DNA of 64,000 nucleotides from Acidobacteriota bacterium (GTDB lineage: Bacteria > Acidobacteriota > Terriglobia > Terriglobales > Acidobacteriaceae). Below are positions 1 to 11,183 of the stretch, piece by piece. Below the pieces are notes generated by a model. The model did no database searches. It worked only from the letters and a program-made list of their open reading frames with translations, and was not told where the DNA came from. The stretch spans positions 1-64,000 of the forward strand of contig QIAA01000046.1 in NCBI GenBank assembly GCA_003224905.1. Direction: 5' to 3'. Position 1 is the first letter of the stretch. Each line of letters begins with the position of its first letter. The translations under genes were made by a program, and so were the position numbers.

Positions 1-75
<75 letters not shown>

Positions 76-87
76 GAGATTGGGAAG

Positions 88-107
88 GGCACGAGTTCAC
101 TCGTGCC
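88..107. other. Perfect 8-bp stem-loop after tRNA-Thr
   Basis: GGCACGAG at 88-95 and CTCGTGCC at 100-107 pair perfectly around a TTCA loop. No T-run follows, so it is more likely a processing or mRNA-stability element, or a dispersed palindromic repeat, than a terminator. Confidence 0.5.
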
Positions 108-126
108 AAGTGTGAGTGTCAGCTGG

Positions 127-151
127 AGCGGCTTTAGCCGCTGAGCTTTTT
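127..151 (+). terminator. Possible terminator between tRNA-Thr and tRNA-Gly
   Basis: AGCGGC (127-132) and GCCGCT (137-142) form a perfect 6-bp stem with a TTTA loop, followed four bases later by five Ts (147-151). The gap before the T-run weakens the call. Just downstream GACGGCTGAT occurs twice (162-171 and 176-185), a short direct repeat of unknown role. Confidence 0.4.
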
Positions 152-189
152 GCTGAGGGCCGACGGCTGATAGCTGACGGCTGATTTTA

Positions 190-264
190 GCGGGAGTAAC
201 TCAGTGGTAGAGTCACAGCCTTCCAAGCTGTTGGTCGCGGGTTCGATTCCCGTCTCCCGCTCCA
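190..264 (+). tRNA. tRNA-Gly (TCC)
   Basis: Acceptor GCGGGAG (190-196) pairs with CTCCCGC (254-260). The anticodon loop CTTCCAA gives anticodon TCC (Gly), the T-loop is GTTCGATTC, and an encoded CCA ends at 264. It lies 23 bp before a small ORF and close upstream of tuf. Confidence 0.96.
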
Positions 265-287
265 GAGTTCTAATTTGAGAGATTCAC

Positions 288-620
288 TTGGGTTTCCAAC
301 AAGCGGTCATCAGGATTGAGAAGGCCGAGGAATTCGGGCAACTGCAGCGCGCAGTTGAAGAGGCCTTGTCGCCGGAAAAGGTCAGGGGCTTTCTGAAACG
401 GCTGCATCGAGGCAAAGTTCGTATTCGCGACTTTGATGCTGTGCTCGTAACCAAGTCGCTGGAAGCTACGATTGGACGGGCGGATTTTAGTGCGATACAG
501 CTTTATCGGTCCTTGACCGTGTCCGACCAGGCGCAGATGCGCGAGTTTTACCTGTCCAAGCTGGAAAGTGTGGATGTCGCAATGCGACACAAATTTAAAG
601 AGATTTATCAGTACTACTAG
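288..620 (+). CDS. Small hypothetical protein between tRNA-Gly and tuf
   Basis: A 110-residue soluble, charged protein that I do not recognise. It has no signal peptide or membrane segment and looks mostly helical, with many Lys/Arg/Glu and a C-terminal stretch ending KFKEIYQYY. The start is a TTG preceded by a weak GAGAG; no ATG is available at a sensible place. It ends 21 bp before tuf, in the same direction, so it is probably co-transcribed with tRNA-Gly and tuf. The position in a translation operon hints at a housekeeping role, but this is only inference. A non-coding explanation remains possible because a 209-codon frame also lies open on the other strand. Confidence 0.5.
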   Translation: MGFQQAVIRIEKAEEFGQLQRAVEEALSPEKVRGFLKRLHRGKVRIRDFDAVLVTKSLEATIGRADFSAIQLYRSLTVSDQAQMREFYLSKLESVDVAMRHKFKEIYQYY

Positions 621-641
621 GACGAAGGAAGCAACAACGCA

Positions 642-1829
642 ATGGCGAAAGAGAAATTTGAACGCAATAAACCGCACGTGAACGTAGGCACCATCGGTCA
701 CATCGATCATGGCAAGACCACGCTGACGGCGGCCATCACCAAGGTTCTGCAGAAGCACAACCCCAAGATCCAGTTCCGCTCGTTTGACTCGATCGACAAC
801 GCGCCGGAAGAAAAAGCCCGCGGCATCACCATCGCCACGGCGCACGTCGAGTACGAGACCGACAAGCGGCACTACGCGCACGTCGACTGCCCCGGCCACG
901 CTGACTACATCAAGAACATGATTACCGGCGCGGCGCAGATGGATGGCGCGATCTTAGTTGTGGCAGCCACAGACGGCCCCATGCCGCAGACGAGAGAGCA
1001 CGTGCTTTTGGCGCGGCAGGTAGGAGTGCCCTACATAGTGGTGGCGCTGAACAAGTGCGATGCGGTGGATGATCCCGAGCTGCTCGATCTGGTGGAACTG
1101 GAAGTCCGCGAGCTGCTGAAGAGCTACAAGTTTCCCGGAGACACGGTTCCGGTGGTGCGGCTTTCGGCGCTGGGTGCGCTGAACGGGGAAGCGAAGTGGG
1201 AGAAACAGATCGACGAGCTGATGAAGGCGGTGGATGAATCGGTGCCGCTGCCGCAGCGCGAGACCGACAAGCCGTTCCTGATGCCGATTGAAGATATCTT
1301 CTCCATCTCGGGCCGCGGCACGGTTGTGACCGGACGAATTGAACGCGGCAAGATCAAGGTGGGCGAGGAAACTGAGATCGTGGGCTTCCGCGAGACCCGC
1401 AAGACGGTGGTCACCGGCGTGGAGATGTTCAAGAAGCAGCTGGACGAAGGCATGGCAGGCGACAATGCCGGGCTGTTGCTGCGCGGCATCGGCAAAGACG
1501 ACGTAGAGCGCGGCATGGTGCTGGCGAAGACCGGCTCGATCACGCCGCACACCAAGTTCAAGGCGGAAGTCTACATCCTTACCAAAGAAGAAGGGGGAAG
1601 GCATACGCCGTTCTTCAAGGGCTACCGCCCGCAGTTTTACCTACGCACCACAGACGTGACCGGAGTCGCCGAGTTGCCCAGCGGAACCGAGATGGTGATG
1701 CCGGGAGACAACGTGCAGTTGGTGATTGAGCTGATCACGCCAGTGGCGATGGAGAAAGGCCTGCGTTTCGCCATTCGCGAAGGCGGCCACACGGTGGGAG
1801 CAGGAACGATCAGCGAGATTGTGCAGTGA
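642..1829 (+). CDS. tuf: Elongation factor Tu
   Basis: A 395-residue GTPase that delivers aminoacyl-tRNA to the ribosomal A site; the length is normal for the family. The G1 loop is GHIDHGKT at residues 19-26 (Ile where Val is usual), the G3 motif is DCPGH at 82-86 and the G4 motif is NKCD at 137-140. Beta-barrel domains 2 and 3 follow, with [14 protein letters not shown] at the domain 2 start and a typical C-terminus ([14 protein letters not shown]). An AAGGAA-type ribosome site lies about 11 bases before the ATG. It sits in the classical tuf-rpmG-tRNA-Trp-secE-nusG order. Only one tuf copy is visible in the window. Confidence 0.99.
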   Translation: MAKEKFERNKPHVNVGTIGHIDHGKTTLTAAITKVLQKHNPKIQFRSFDSIDNAPEEKARGITIATAHVEYETDKRHYAHVDCPGHADYIKNMITGAAQMDGAILVVAATDGPMPQTREHVLLARQVGVPYIVVALNKCDAVDDPELLDLVELEVRELLKSYKFPGDTVPVVRLSALGALNGEAKWEKQIDELMKAVDESVPLPQRETDKPFLMPIEDIFSISGRGTVVTGRIERGKIKVGEETEIVGFRETRKTVVTGVEMFKKQLDEGMAGDNAGLLLRGIGKDDVERGMVLAKTGSITPHTKFKAEVYILTKEEGGRHTPFFKGYRPQFYLRTTDVTGVAELPSGTEMVMPGDNVQLVIELITPVAMEKGLRFAIREGGHTVGAGTISEIVQ

Positions 1830-1867
1830 AGCTGTCAGCTCAGAGCTGAAGCTAAGAGTGAGGAGCG

Positions 1868-2020
1868 ATGCCCCGAGAGATCATTACATTACAGTGCGGC
1901 GAGTGCAAAGAGCGGAACTATTCGACCACCAAGAATCGGAAGACTACACCGGATCGGCTGGAACTGAAGAAATTCTGCCGGCGTTGCCGCAAGCACACGC
2001 CGCATAAGGAAGTGAAGTAG
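1868..2020 (+). CDS. rpmG: Ribosomal protein bL33
   Basis: A 50-residue protein starting [14 protein letters not shown], with the four-cysteine zinc-ribbon form of L33: CGEC near residues 10-13 and CRRC near residues 37-40. It is a component of the large ribosomal subunit near the E site. It lies 38 bp after tuf with a GGAG-like ribosome site (AGGAGCG) just before the ATG. Cys-containing L33 is the zinc-binding version; in some bacteria a Cys-free paralogue replaces it under zinc limitation, and none is seen here. Confidence 0.96.
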   Translation: MPREIITLQCGECKERNYSTTKNRKTTPDRLELKKFCRRCRKHTPHKEVK

Positions 2021-2118
2021 ATTTGGTAATTGAGTAATTTGGTAATTTTGTAATTGAAAATCCCAGGATCCGCACGGGTTTTCAAATTACCAAATTTCAA
2101 ATTACAAAATTACTCAAT
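2021..2118. repeat. AT-rich inverted repeat between rpmG and tRNA-Trp
   Basis: A left arm built from units such as GGTAATTGAGTAATTTGG and a right arm such as CAAATTACAAAATTACTCAA are near reverse complements of each other, separated by about 20 GC-rich bases around 2062-2080. The arms could form a long hairpin. The right arm shares about 19 bases (ATTACAAAATTACTCAATG) with another element at 4039-4083, so this is a dispersed repeat family placed between genes of the same operon. Confidence 0.75.
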
Positions 2119-2124
2119 GGTTCC

Positions 2125-2200
2125 AGGGGCGTAAGCTCAACGGTTAAACTGCCGGTCTCCAAAACCGGACTTGGGGGTTCGAATCCCTCCGCCCCTGCCA
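2125..2200 (+). tRNA. tRNA-Trp (CCA)
   Basis: Acceptor AGGGGCG (2125-2131) pairs with CGCCCCT (2190-2196), discriminator G2197 and encoded CCA at 2198-2200. The anticodon loop CTCCAAA gives anticodon CCA (Trp), and the T-loop is GTTCGAATC. It lies between rpmG and secE, the usual place for this tRNA in many bacteria. Confidence 0.97.
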
Positions 2201-2235
2201 GATTTTGGAGACGTGCAGAAGGGCCAAGGCGCAGG

Positions 2236-2508
2236 ATGGGAGTTGAGACGAAGAAAATGGCGAATTCACTGGCAGCAGTGGGCGATTTTGGTGGTCGCCT
2301 CAAATCCTGGCCGGAGCGCATCCGGAGCTTTTACAACGATGTGCGTACAGAGATGCGCAAGGTCAATTCGCCTTCCCTCAAGGAAGTGCGGGCGACAACC
2401 ACGGTGGTGATTATCACTGTCTTTCTGTTCGGAGCGTATTTCTGGATCGTTGACCTGACGCTCAGCCACAGTCTCGATCGGATATTCAGGTATTTCACCA
2501 ATAGATGA
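2236..2508 (+). CDS. secE: Preprotein translocase subunit SecE
   Basis: A 90-residue membrane protein, the small essential partner of SecY in the Sec channel. A cytoplasmic amphipathic part ([20 protein letters not shown], then LKEV) precedes a single transmembrane helix (about residues 53-75, [19 protein letters not shown]), the standard short single-span SecE. The start could also be the ATG at 2257 (residue 8). Its stop overlaps the nusG start by 4 bp (ATGA), which implies translational coupling. Confidence 0.95.
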   Translation: MGVETKKMANSLAAVGDFGGRLKSWPERIRSFYNDVRTEMRKVNSPSLKEVRATTTVVIITVFLFGAYFWIVDLTLSHSLDRIFRYFTNR

Positions 2509-3179
2509 TGATGACAAAAAAAGAAGCTGCTTTGCAGGATCCTATGCAGGACGAAGAGAAACCCGAATCCACTGGCGAGCCGCAGGATGGTTCCGCGGTC
2601 GCGTCGGCCACCGGCGACAGTGCCTTAGGCGAACCGCCACGCAATCCCAATATGAAGTGGTACATCATCCACTCCTATTCGGGCTTCGAGCGCAAAGTCA
2701 AGGAATCGCTGGAGTCGCGCATCCAGGCGTTCGGCTTACAAGAAAAGATTGGACGGGTGCTCATTCCGACCGAACCCGTAACCGAAGTTCGCGGAGGTAA
2801 GAAGTACACCGTCGAGCGCATGTTCTATCCCGGTTATGTGTTGGTCGAAATGGATATGGACGACCACGTCTGGCACGTGGTGAAGTCCACTCCCAGGGTC
2901 ACGGGGTTTGTTGGAACCGGACAGCAGCCGACGCCGCTTTCGGAAGAAGAGGTTCAGCACATCGTCTATCGCGTAGGCGAGGCGAAGGACAAGCCGAAGC
3001 TCAAGGTGAAGTTCGAGAAGAATGAGACCGTAAAAATCACGGAAGGGCCGTTCGCCACGTTTACGGGAATTGTGGACGAAGTAAACGAAGACCGCGAGAC
3101 GCTGAAGGTCATGGTGACTATTTTCGGCCGGTCTACGCCGGTGGAGCTGGAATTCAACCAGGTAGAAAAGGCAGGGTAG
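2505..3179 (+). CDS. nusG: Transcription termination/antitermination protein NusG
   Basis: 224 residues. The NGN domain begins at about residue 51 ([19 protein letters not shown]) and binds RNA polymerase; the KOW domain lies at about residues 165-224 ([19 protein letters not shown]). In front is a roughly 50-residue acidic, low-complexity extension that the ~180-residue enterobacterial protein lacks. Three ATG codons stand in a row at the start, the first overlapping the secE stop. NusG stimulates elongation, links to Rho and can bridge RNA polymerase to ribosomes. A downstream start at residue 50 would remove the whole extension, so the true N-terminus should be treated as open. Confidence 0.97.
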   Translation: MMMTKKEAALQDPMQDEEKPESTGEPQDGSAVASATGDSALGEPPRNPNMKWYIIHSYSGFERKVKESLESRIQAFGLQEKIGRVLIPTEPVTEVRGGKKYTVERMFYPGYVLVEMDMDDHVWHVVKSTPRVTGFVGTGQQPTPLSEEEVQHIVYRVGEAKDKPKLKVKFEKNETVKITEGPFATFTGIVDEVNEDRETLKVMVTIFGRSTPVELEFNQVEKAG

Positions 3180-3195
3180 GTTTCAATTAGTGACA

Positions 3196-3570
3196 ATGGG
3201 CACGTTCACATCAAAATTTCGAATCTGGAATCCGGACCATCCAGACCGTGTCGAAGATTTAGAGGCAATCGTCGATACTGGCGCAGCGTTCAGTTGGATT
3301 TCCAGAGCGCGGCTTGAGCGCCTGGGTGTAAGCCCAAGCCGTCGCATGCCTTTCCGCACAATCGAAGGGCACGTATTGGAGCGTGATATGGCAGCTGTGT
3401 ATGTTTCAAGTAATGGCTATTCAGTCCCTGATGTCGTGGTGATGACGGAACCCGGAGAAGTGGAAGTGCTTGGCGCGCACAGTATCGAGGGACTCGGCCT
3501 GGCCGCAGACCCAATTCAGAAGAAGCTGGTGCCAACGGTGATGTTGGCGCTCACAACAGAGAAACTGTAG
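3196..3570 (+). CDS. Retropepsin-like (clan AA) aspartyl protease
   Basis: 124 residues from the ATG at 3196 (a GTG two codons earlier is the alternative). The active-site motif AIVDTGAAFSWI carries Asp-Thr-Gly, followed by a flap-like strand region, and the C-terminal half has EVLGAHSIEGLGLAADP and KKLVP, typical of small bacterial clan AA aspartic proteases. Such proteins have one catalytic Asp and are expected to act as homodimers. There is no signal peptide, so it should be cytoplasmic. It lies 16 bp after nusG and 38 bp before rplK in the same direction, an unusual guest in this operon. Its substrate is unknown. Confidence 0.85.
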   Translation: MGTFTSKFRIWNPDHPDRVEDLEAIVDTGAAFSWISRARLERLGVSPSRRMPFRTIEGHVLERDMAAVYVSSNGYSVPDVVVMTEPGEVEVLGAHSIEGLGLAADPIQKKLVPTVMLALTTEKL

Positions 3571-3608
3571 GGAAAAGCGGCGGGCGGATGCTCGCTTGAA
3601 GGATCGAA

Positions 3609-4040
3609 ATGGCAAAGAAGGCAACAGGTTTCGTAAAGCTTCAAATCGCGGCTGGCAAAGCAACACCGGCTCCTCCGGTAGGGCCCGCGCTCGGGCAGGC
3701 GCAGATCAACATCATGGAGTTCTGCAAACAGTTCAATGCGCGCACCAGCCAGAAGGAACTGGAAGGCTTGATTATTCCCGTCGTTGTGACGGTGTACAGC
3801 GATCGCTCCTTTACTTTCATCACCAAAACGCCGCCGGCTTCTGTGCTTTTGAAGCGCGCCGCAGGCATTGCCAAAGGCTCAGGCGCTCCTAATAAGGATA
3901 AGGTTGGCAAGGTCACGCTGAAGCAGGTCGAGGATATCGCCAAGCAGAAGATGCCGGACCTGAACGCGGCCTCCGTCGATGCCGCCATTCGCAGCGTCCG
4001 CGGCACCGCGCGTTCGATGGGAATTGACGTAGTTGGGTAA
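3609..4040 (+). CDS. rplK: Ribosomal protein uL11
   Basis: 143 residues, normal length. The N-terminal domain ([20 protein letters not shown], then [12 protein letters not shown]) and the C-terminal rRNA-binding domain ([21 protein letters not shown]) are both complete. L11 binds the GTPase-associated centre of 23S rRNA and is needed for RelA activation in species that have it. A GAAGGA ribosome site precedes the ATG. Confidence 0.98.
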   Translation: MAKKATGFVKLQIAAGKATPAPPVGPALGQAQINIMEFCKQFNARTSQKELEGLIIPVVVTVYSDRSFTFITKTPPASVLLKRAAGIAKGSGAPNKDKVGKVTLKQVEDIAKQKMPDLNAASVDAAIRSVRGTARSMGIDVVG

Positions 4041-4083
4041 TTTCAAATTACCAAATTACTTCCATTACAAAATTACTCAATGC
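4039..4083. repeat. AT-rich repeat between rplK and rplA
   Basis: The sequence after the rplK stop contains TTTCAAATTACCAAATTAC and ATTACAAAATTACTCAATG, the latter shared with the right arm of the repeat at 2021-2118. This is one arm of the same family. Just beyond, CCACCAGCACCACGG and GATCAGAACGCCGATC may form a small hairpin before the rplA ribosome site. Confidence 0.7.
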
Positions 4084-4140
4084 CACCAGCACCACGGCTG
4101 ATCAGAACGCCGATCAGTGGTGGGAGACAGAGGAAAGCAG

Positions 4141-4848
4141 ATGAGAAAAGCAGGAAAAAACATCGAGAAAGCGCGGCAAGCGGTCGAGAGCCGCCCCTAT
4201 CAGCTCAAGGACGCGGTACCACTGCTGCAAAAAGTGAAATACGCCAAGTTCGATGAGACCGTAGAAGTCACCATGCGGCTCGGAGTTGATCCGAAGCACG
4301 CCGATCAGATGGTGCGCGGAACCGTAGTTTTGCCGCATGGCCTCGGCAAGGCCAAGCGCGTTCTGGTGATTGCCAGCGGAGAAAAAGTGAAAGAGGCCGA
4401 GCAGGCGGGTGCGGATTACGTCGGCGGCGAAGATATGGTCGAGAAGATCACCAAGGAGAACTGGACTGACTTCGACGCCCTGGTTGCCACGCCGGACATG
4501 ATGAAGTCTGTCGGACGCCTGGGAAAAATCCTCGGCCCGAAGGGCCTGATGCCAAATCCCAAGACTGGTACGGTCACGTTTGACGTGGCCAGAGCGGTGC
4601 AAGAGGTGAAGGCCGGCAAAGTGGAATTTCGCACCGACAAGACGGCGCTGGTGCATGTGCCGGTGGGCAAGATTTCCTTCCCGGCCGAGAAGCTCGTCGA
4701 GAACGCGACCACGCTGATCACCAGCGTGATCAAGGCGAAGCCGTCGGTCGCAAAAGGCAAGTACGTGAAAGGTTGTTATCTCAGCTCCAGCATGGGGCCT
4801 GGAATCGCCCTGGACACGAGCGCTATTGAGGCCGCCGCGAAGGCATAA
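4141..4848 (+). CDS. rplA: Ribosomal protein uL1
   Basis: 235 residues, the usual size. The start chosen is the ATG at 4141, eight codons after an in-frame GTG, because AGAGGAAAG lies just upstream. The family core is clear: [21 protein letters not shown] and, later, [21 protein letters not shown]1 forms the mobile L1 stalk at the E site and in many bacteria represses its own operon by binding a 23S-like hairpin in the L11-L1 mRNA. Confidence 0.98.
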   Translation: MRKAGKNIEKARQAVESRPYQLKDAVPLLQKVKYAKFDETVEVTMRLGVDPKHADQMVRGTVVLPHGLGKAKRVLVIASGEKVKEAEQAGADYVGGEDMVEKITKENWTDFDALVATPDMMKSVGRLGKILGPKGLMPNPKTGTVTFDVARAVQEVKAGKVEFRTDKTALVHVPVGKISFPAEKLVENATTLITSVIKAKPSVAKGKYVKGCYLSSSMGPGIALDTSAIEAAAKA

Positions 4849-4876
4849 AGCGGGCGAGAACTGAAGGGGATCACAC

Positions 4877-5425
4877 ATGGCGGTCAGCAGAGCGAAAAAG
4901 ACGGAACAGGTTGAAAAGCTGAGCACTGAACTGAAGAGTGTCTCCAGTGTCATTGTTGCCACTTACAGCAAACTCACGGTGGCACAGGATTACGAACTTC
5001 GCAAAACGCTGCGCACTTCGGGAGCCAAGTATCGCGTAATCAAGAACACTCTTGCCGAACGGGCGGCCAAAGGCACCAAAGTCGAAGAGGTGCTGAAGGG
5101 GCTGGCAGGCGTGACATCGATCGCTTATACCCAGGGCGACCCTGTGGCGCTGGCCAAGGCGCTTGCGAAGTACGCGAAAGATAACCCCGAGTTTACCTTC
5201 AAAGCCGGTGTGGTCGAAGGCCGCGTCGTTTCCATCAAGGAGATCGAATCGCTGGCCACCATGCCCTCGAAGGAGGAGCTGTACTCGAAGCTTCTGTTCC
5301 TGTTGAATGCGCCGGCGCAGCGGCTGGCGACTGTAATTAACGCGACAGGGCGCGATCTGGCGGTGGTGCTGAATCAGGGCGTGGAGAAGGAGAAGTTCGC
5401 CAACAACGCACCGGCTGGAGTGTGA
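4877..5425 (+). CDS. rplJ: Ribosomal protein uL10
   Basis: 182 residues, slightly longer than the 165-175 typical. The N-terminal rRNA-binding domain (VSSVIVATYSKLTVAQDYELR, YRVIKNTLAERA) is followed by a helical C-terminus (LLFLLNAPAQRLATVINATGR) that carries L7/L12 dimers on the ribosomal stalk. It follows rplA by only 28 bp, so there is no room for the long L10 leader known from other bacteria. Confidence 0.98.
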   Translation: MAVSRAKKTEQVEKLSTELKSVSSVIVATYSKLTVAQDYELRKTLRTSGAKYRVIKNTLAERAAKGTKVEEVLKGLAGVTSIAYTQGDPVALAKALAKYAKDNPEFTFKAGVVEGRVVSIKEIESLATMPSKEELYSKLLFLLNAPAQRLATVINATGRDLAVVLNQGVEKEKFANNAPAGV

Positions 5426-5432
5426 AAGTTTT

Positions 5433-5470
5433 CTTTGCGAACTCGGCGGTTAACCGCCGAGTTCGCAAAG
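5433..5470. other. Perfect 38-bp palindrome between rplJ and rplL
   Basis: Bases 5433-5451 are the exact reverse complement of 5452-5470; the arm starts CTTTGCGAACTCGG and the centre is GGTTAACC. In RNA it would form a hairpin of about 17 bp with a tiny loop. No T-run follows (TAGGTTTG), so a strong terminator is unlikely. It is better explained as an attenuator, RNase III-type processing site or mRNA stabiliser that could set the higher L12:L10 ratio needed on the ribosome. Confidence 0.85.
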
Positions 5471-5605
5471 TAGGTTTGCTTATCCGTTCTCAGGGGTTGC
5501 GCGGTTCTGACTGTGGCGTGTCTGGCGCCGCAAACGAACCTGCCGCACTGGAAACCTGGTCTGCGGGTAACGAAATGAAGTAATACGAATAATGGAGAAC
5601 TAGAC

Positions 5606-5989
5606 ATGGCGGATTTGCAGCAGTTAGAAGAATCGATCGTAGGCTTGTCCTTGCTCGACGCAGCCCAGTTGGTCAAGAAGCTGGAAGAGCGTCTCGGAGT
5701 TTCGGCAGCGGCCGCAGCCCCGGTGATGGTGGCCGGTGGTGGCGGGGCCGCGGCAGGAGCAGCTCCGGCCGAAGAAAAGACCGAGTTTACTGTGGTCTTG
5801 AAGGAAGTCGGGGCCAATAAGATCAACGTCATCAAGGCAGTTCGCGAAGTGACCAGCCTGGGCTTGAAAGAAGCCAAAGATCTGGTCGATGGCGCGCCAA
5901 AAAGCGTGAAAGAAGGTGTTTCCAAGGAAGAAGCGGAAAACATCAAGAAGAAGTTCACGGAAGCGGGCGCGACCGTCGAAGTTAAGTAA
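5606..5989 (+). CDS. rplL: Ribosomal protein bL12 (L7/L12)
   Basis: 127 residues. The dimerising N-terminus ([21 protein letters not shown]) is joined by an Ala/Gly-rich hinge (about residues 35-55) to the factor-binding C-terminal domain ([35 protein letters not shown]). It recruits EF-Tu, EF-G and IF2 to the ribosome. The 180-bp gap from rplJ, containing the palindrome at 5433-5470, is the place where expression could be uncoupled from L10. Confidence 0.99.
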   Translation: MADLQQLEESIVGLSLLDAAQLVKKLEERLGVSAAAAAPVMVAGGGGAAAGAAPAEEKTEFTVVLKEVGANKINVIKAVREVTSLGLKEAKDLVDGAPKSVKEGVSKEEAENIKKKFTEAGATVEVK

Positions 5990-6437
5990 TCGGCTTTGCG
6001 GTAGTGGTGCATTTTGTCATCTTGAGCAAGCGTCTTTTGCGCAAGCGACTAGCGGCTTTGCCCAATTCAGGATGCAAGAAGAATTTCGCAAGGCGATCTA
6101 TTGCTGAAGCTTAGGGAGCGGTGTTAGCATCTATATTAATACCGCTTCCCAACATTACCGAGTGATGCGACTCTCCTCAATCAGCCCAGGGAAGCGGAGC
6201 GGAGTCGCACAAAAGGGTTGAAAACTGTTCCGCGGGCGGCGGGACGGAACAGGCCTTAGAACTGGCGCGGAAACTTACATTTCAATATTGGCCAAGCGCT
6301 CGATGCGGCGCCTGCGGGGAGCTTCGTCCCTGCAGGCTCTATGTGTGTGTAACCATTTAGGCGAACTTTGCACCTCAAGCTTCTACATTTAGCAGTTTTC
6401 GCAGCCCACGTCGTTTTGCAATTTGGGAGTCATCTGA
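5990..6437 (+). promoter_or_regulatory. Long rplL-rpoB spacer with several stem-loops
   Basis: No gene is seen. Three hairpins can be drawn: GGGAGCGGT (6114-6122) with ACCGCTTCCC (6141-6150); CTGTTCCG (6225-6232) with CGGAACAG (6245-6252), a perfect 8-bp stem; and GCCTGC (6310-6315) with GCAGGC (6332-6337), extended by GGGA/TCCC. None has a clear T-run. In other bacteria an attenuator or processing site in this gap lowers rpoBC expression relative to rplJL; that role is inferred here. A GGGAG ribosome site lies at 6425-6429. Confidence 0.55.
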
Positions 6438-10991
<4,554 letters not shown>

Positions 10992-11004
10992 CAGAGATGC
11001 GTGT

Positions 11005-11024
11005 GGCGGGTGCCCTCACCCGCC
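11005..11024. repeat. GC-rich palindrome between rpoB and rpoC
   Basis: GGCGGGTG (11005-11012) pairs perfectly with CACCCGCC (11017-11024) around CCCT. The flanking GTGTGGCGGG...CCCTC pattern resembles the element at 54198-54220, pointing to a dispersed palindromic repeat. No T-run follows, so it should not stop transcription into rpoC. Confidence 0.6.
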
Positions 11025-11183
11025 GCAACGTACTCGCAGAAGGAAAAGTTTTGAGAGAAGAAGCTGGTACTGACAAGCTCCCGCATACCAGCTAATTTAC
11101 GGACCACTGGCAAATTGACCACTGGCCACTGAACGAGGAGCCGCTAAGCGGCGGCGAACAGCCGCAGGAAGTGGAGGAACCCC

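Noticed and set aside
5433-5470. Rho-independent terminator between rplJ and rplL
   Set aside because: The palindrome is not followed by a T-run, and stopping here would cut off rplL from its operon.
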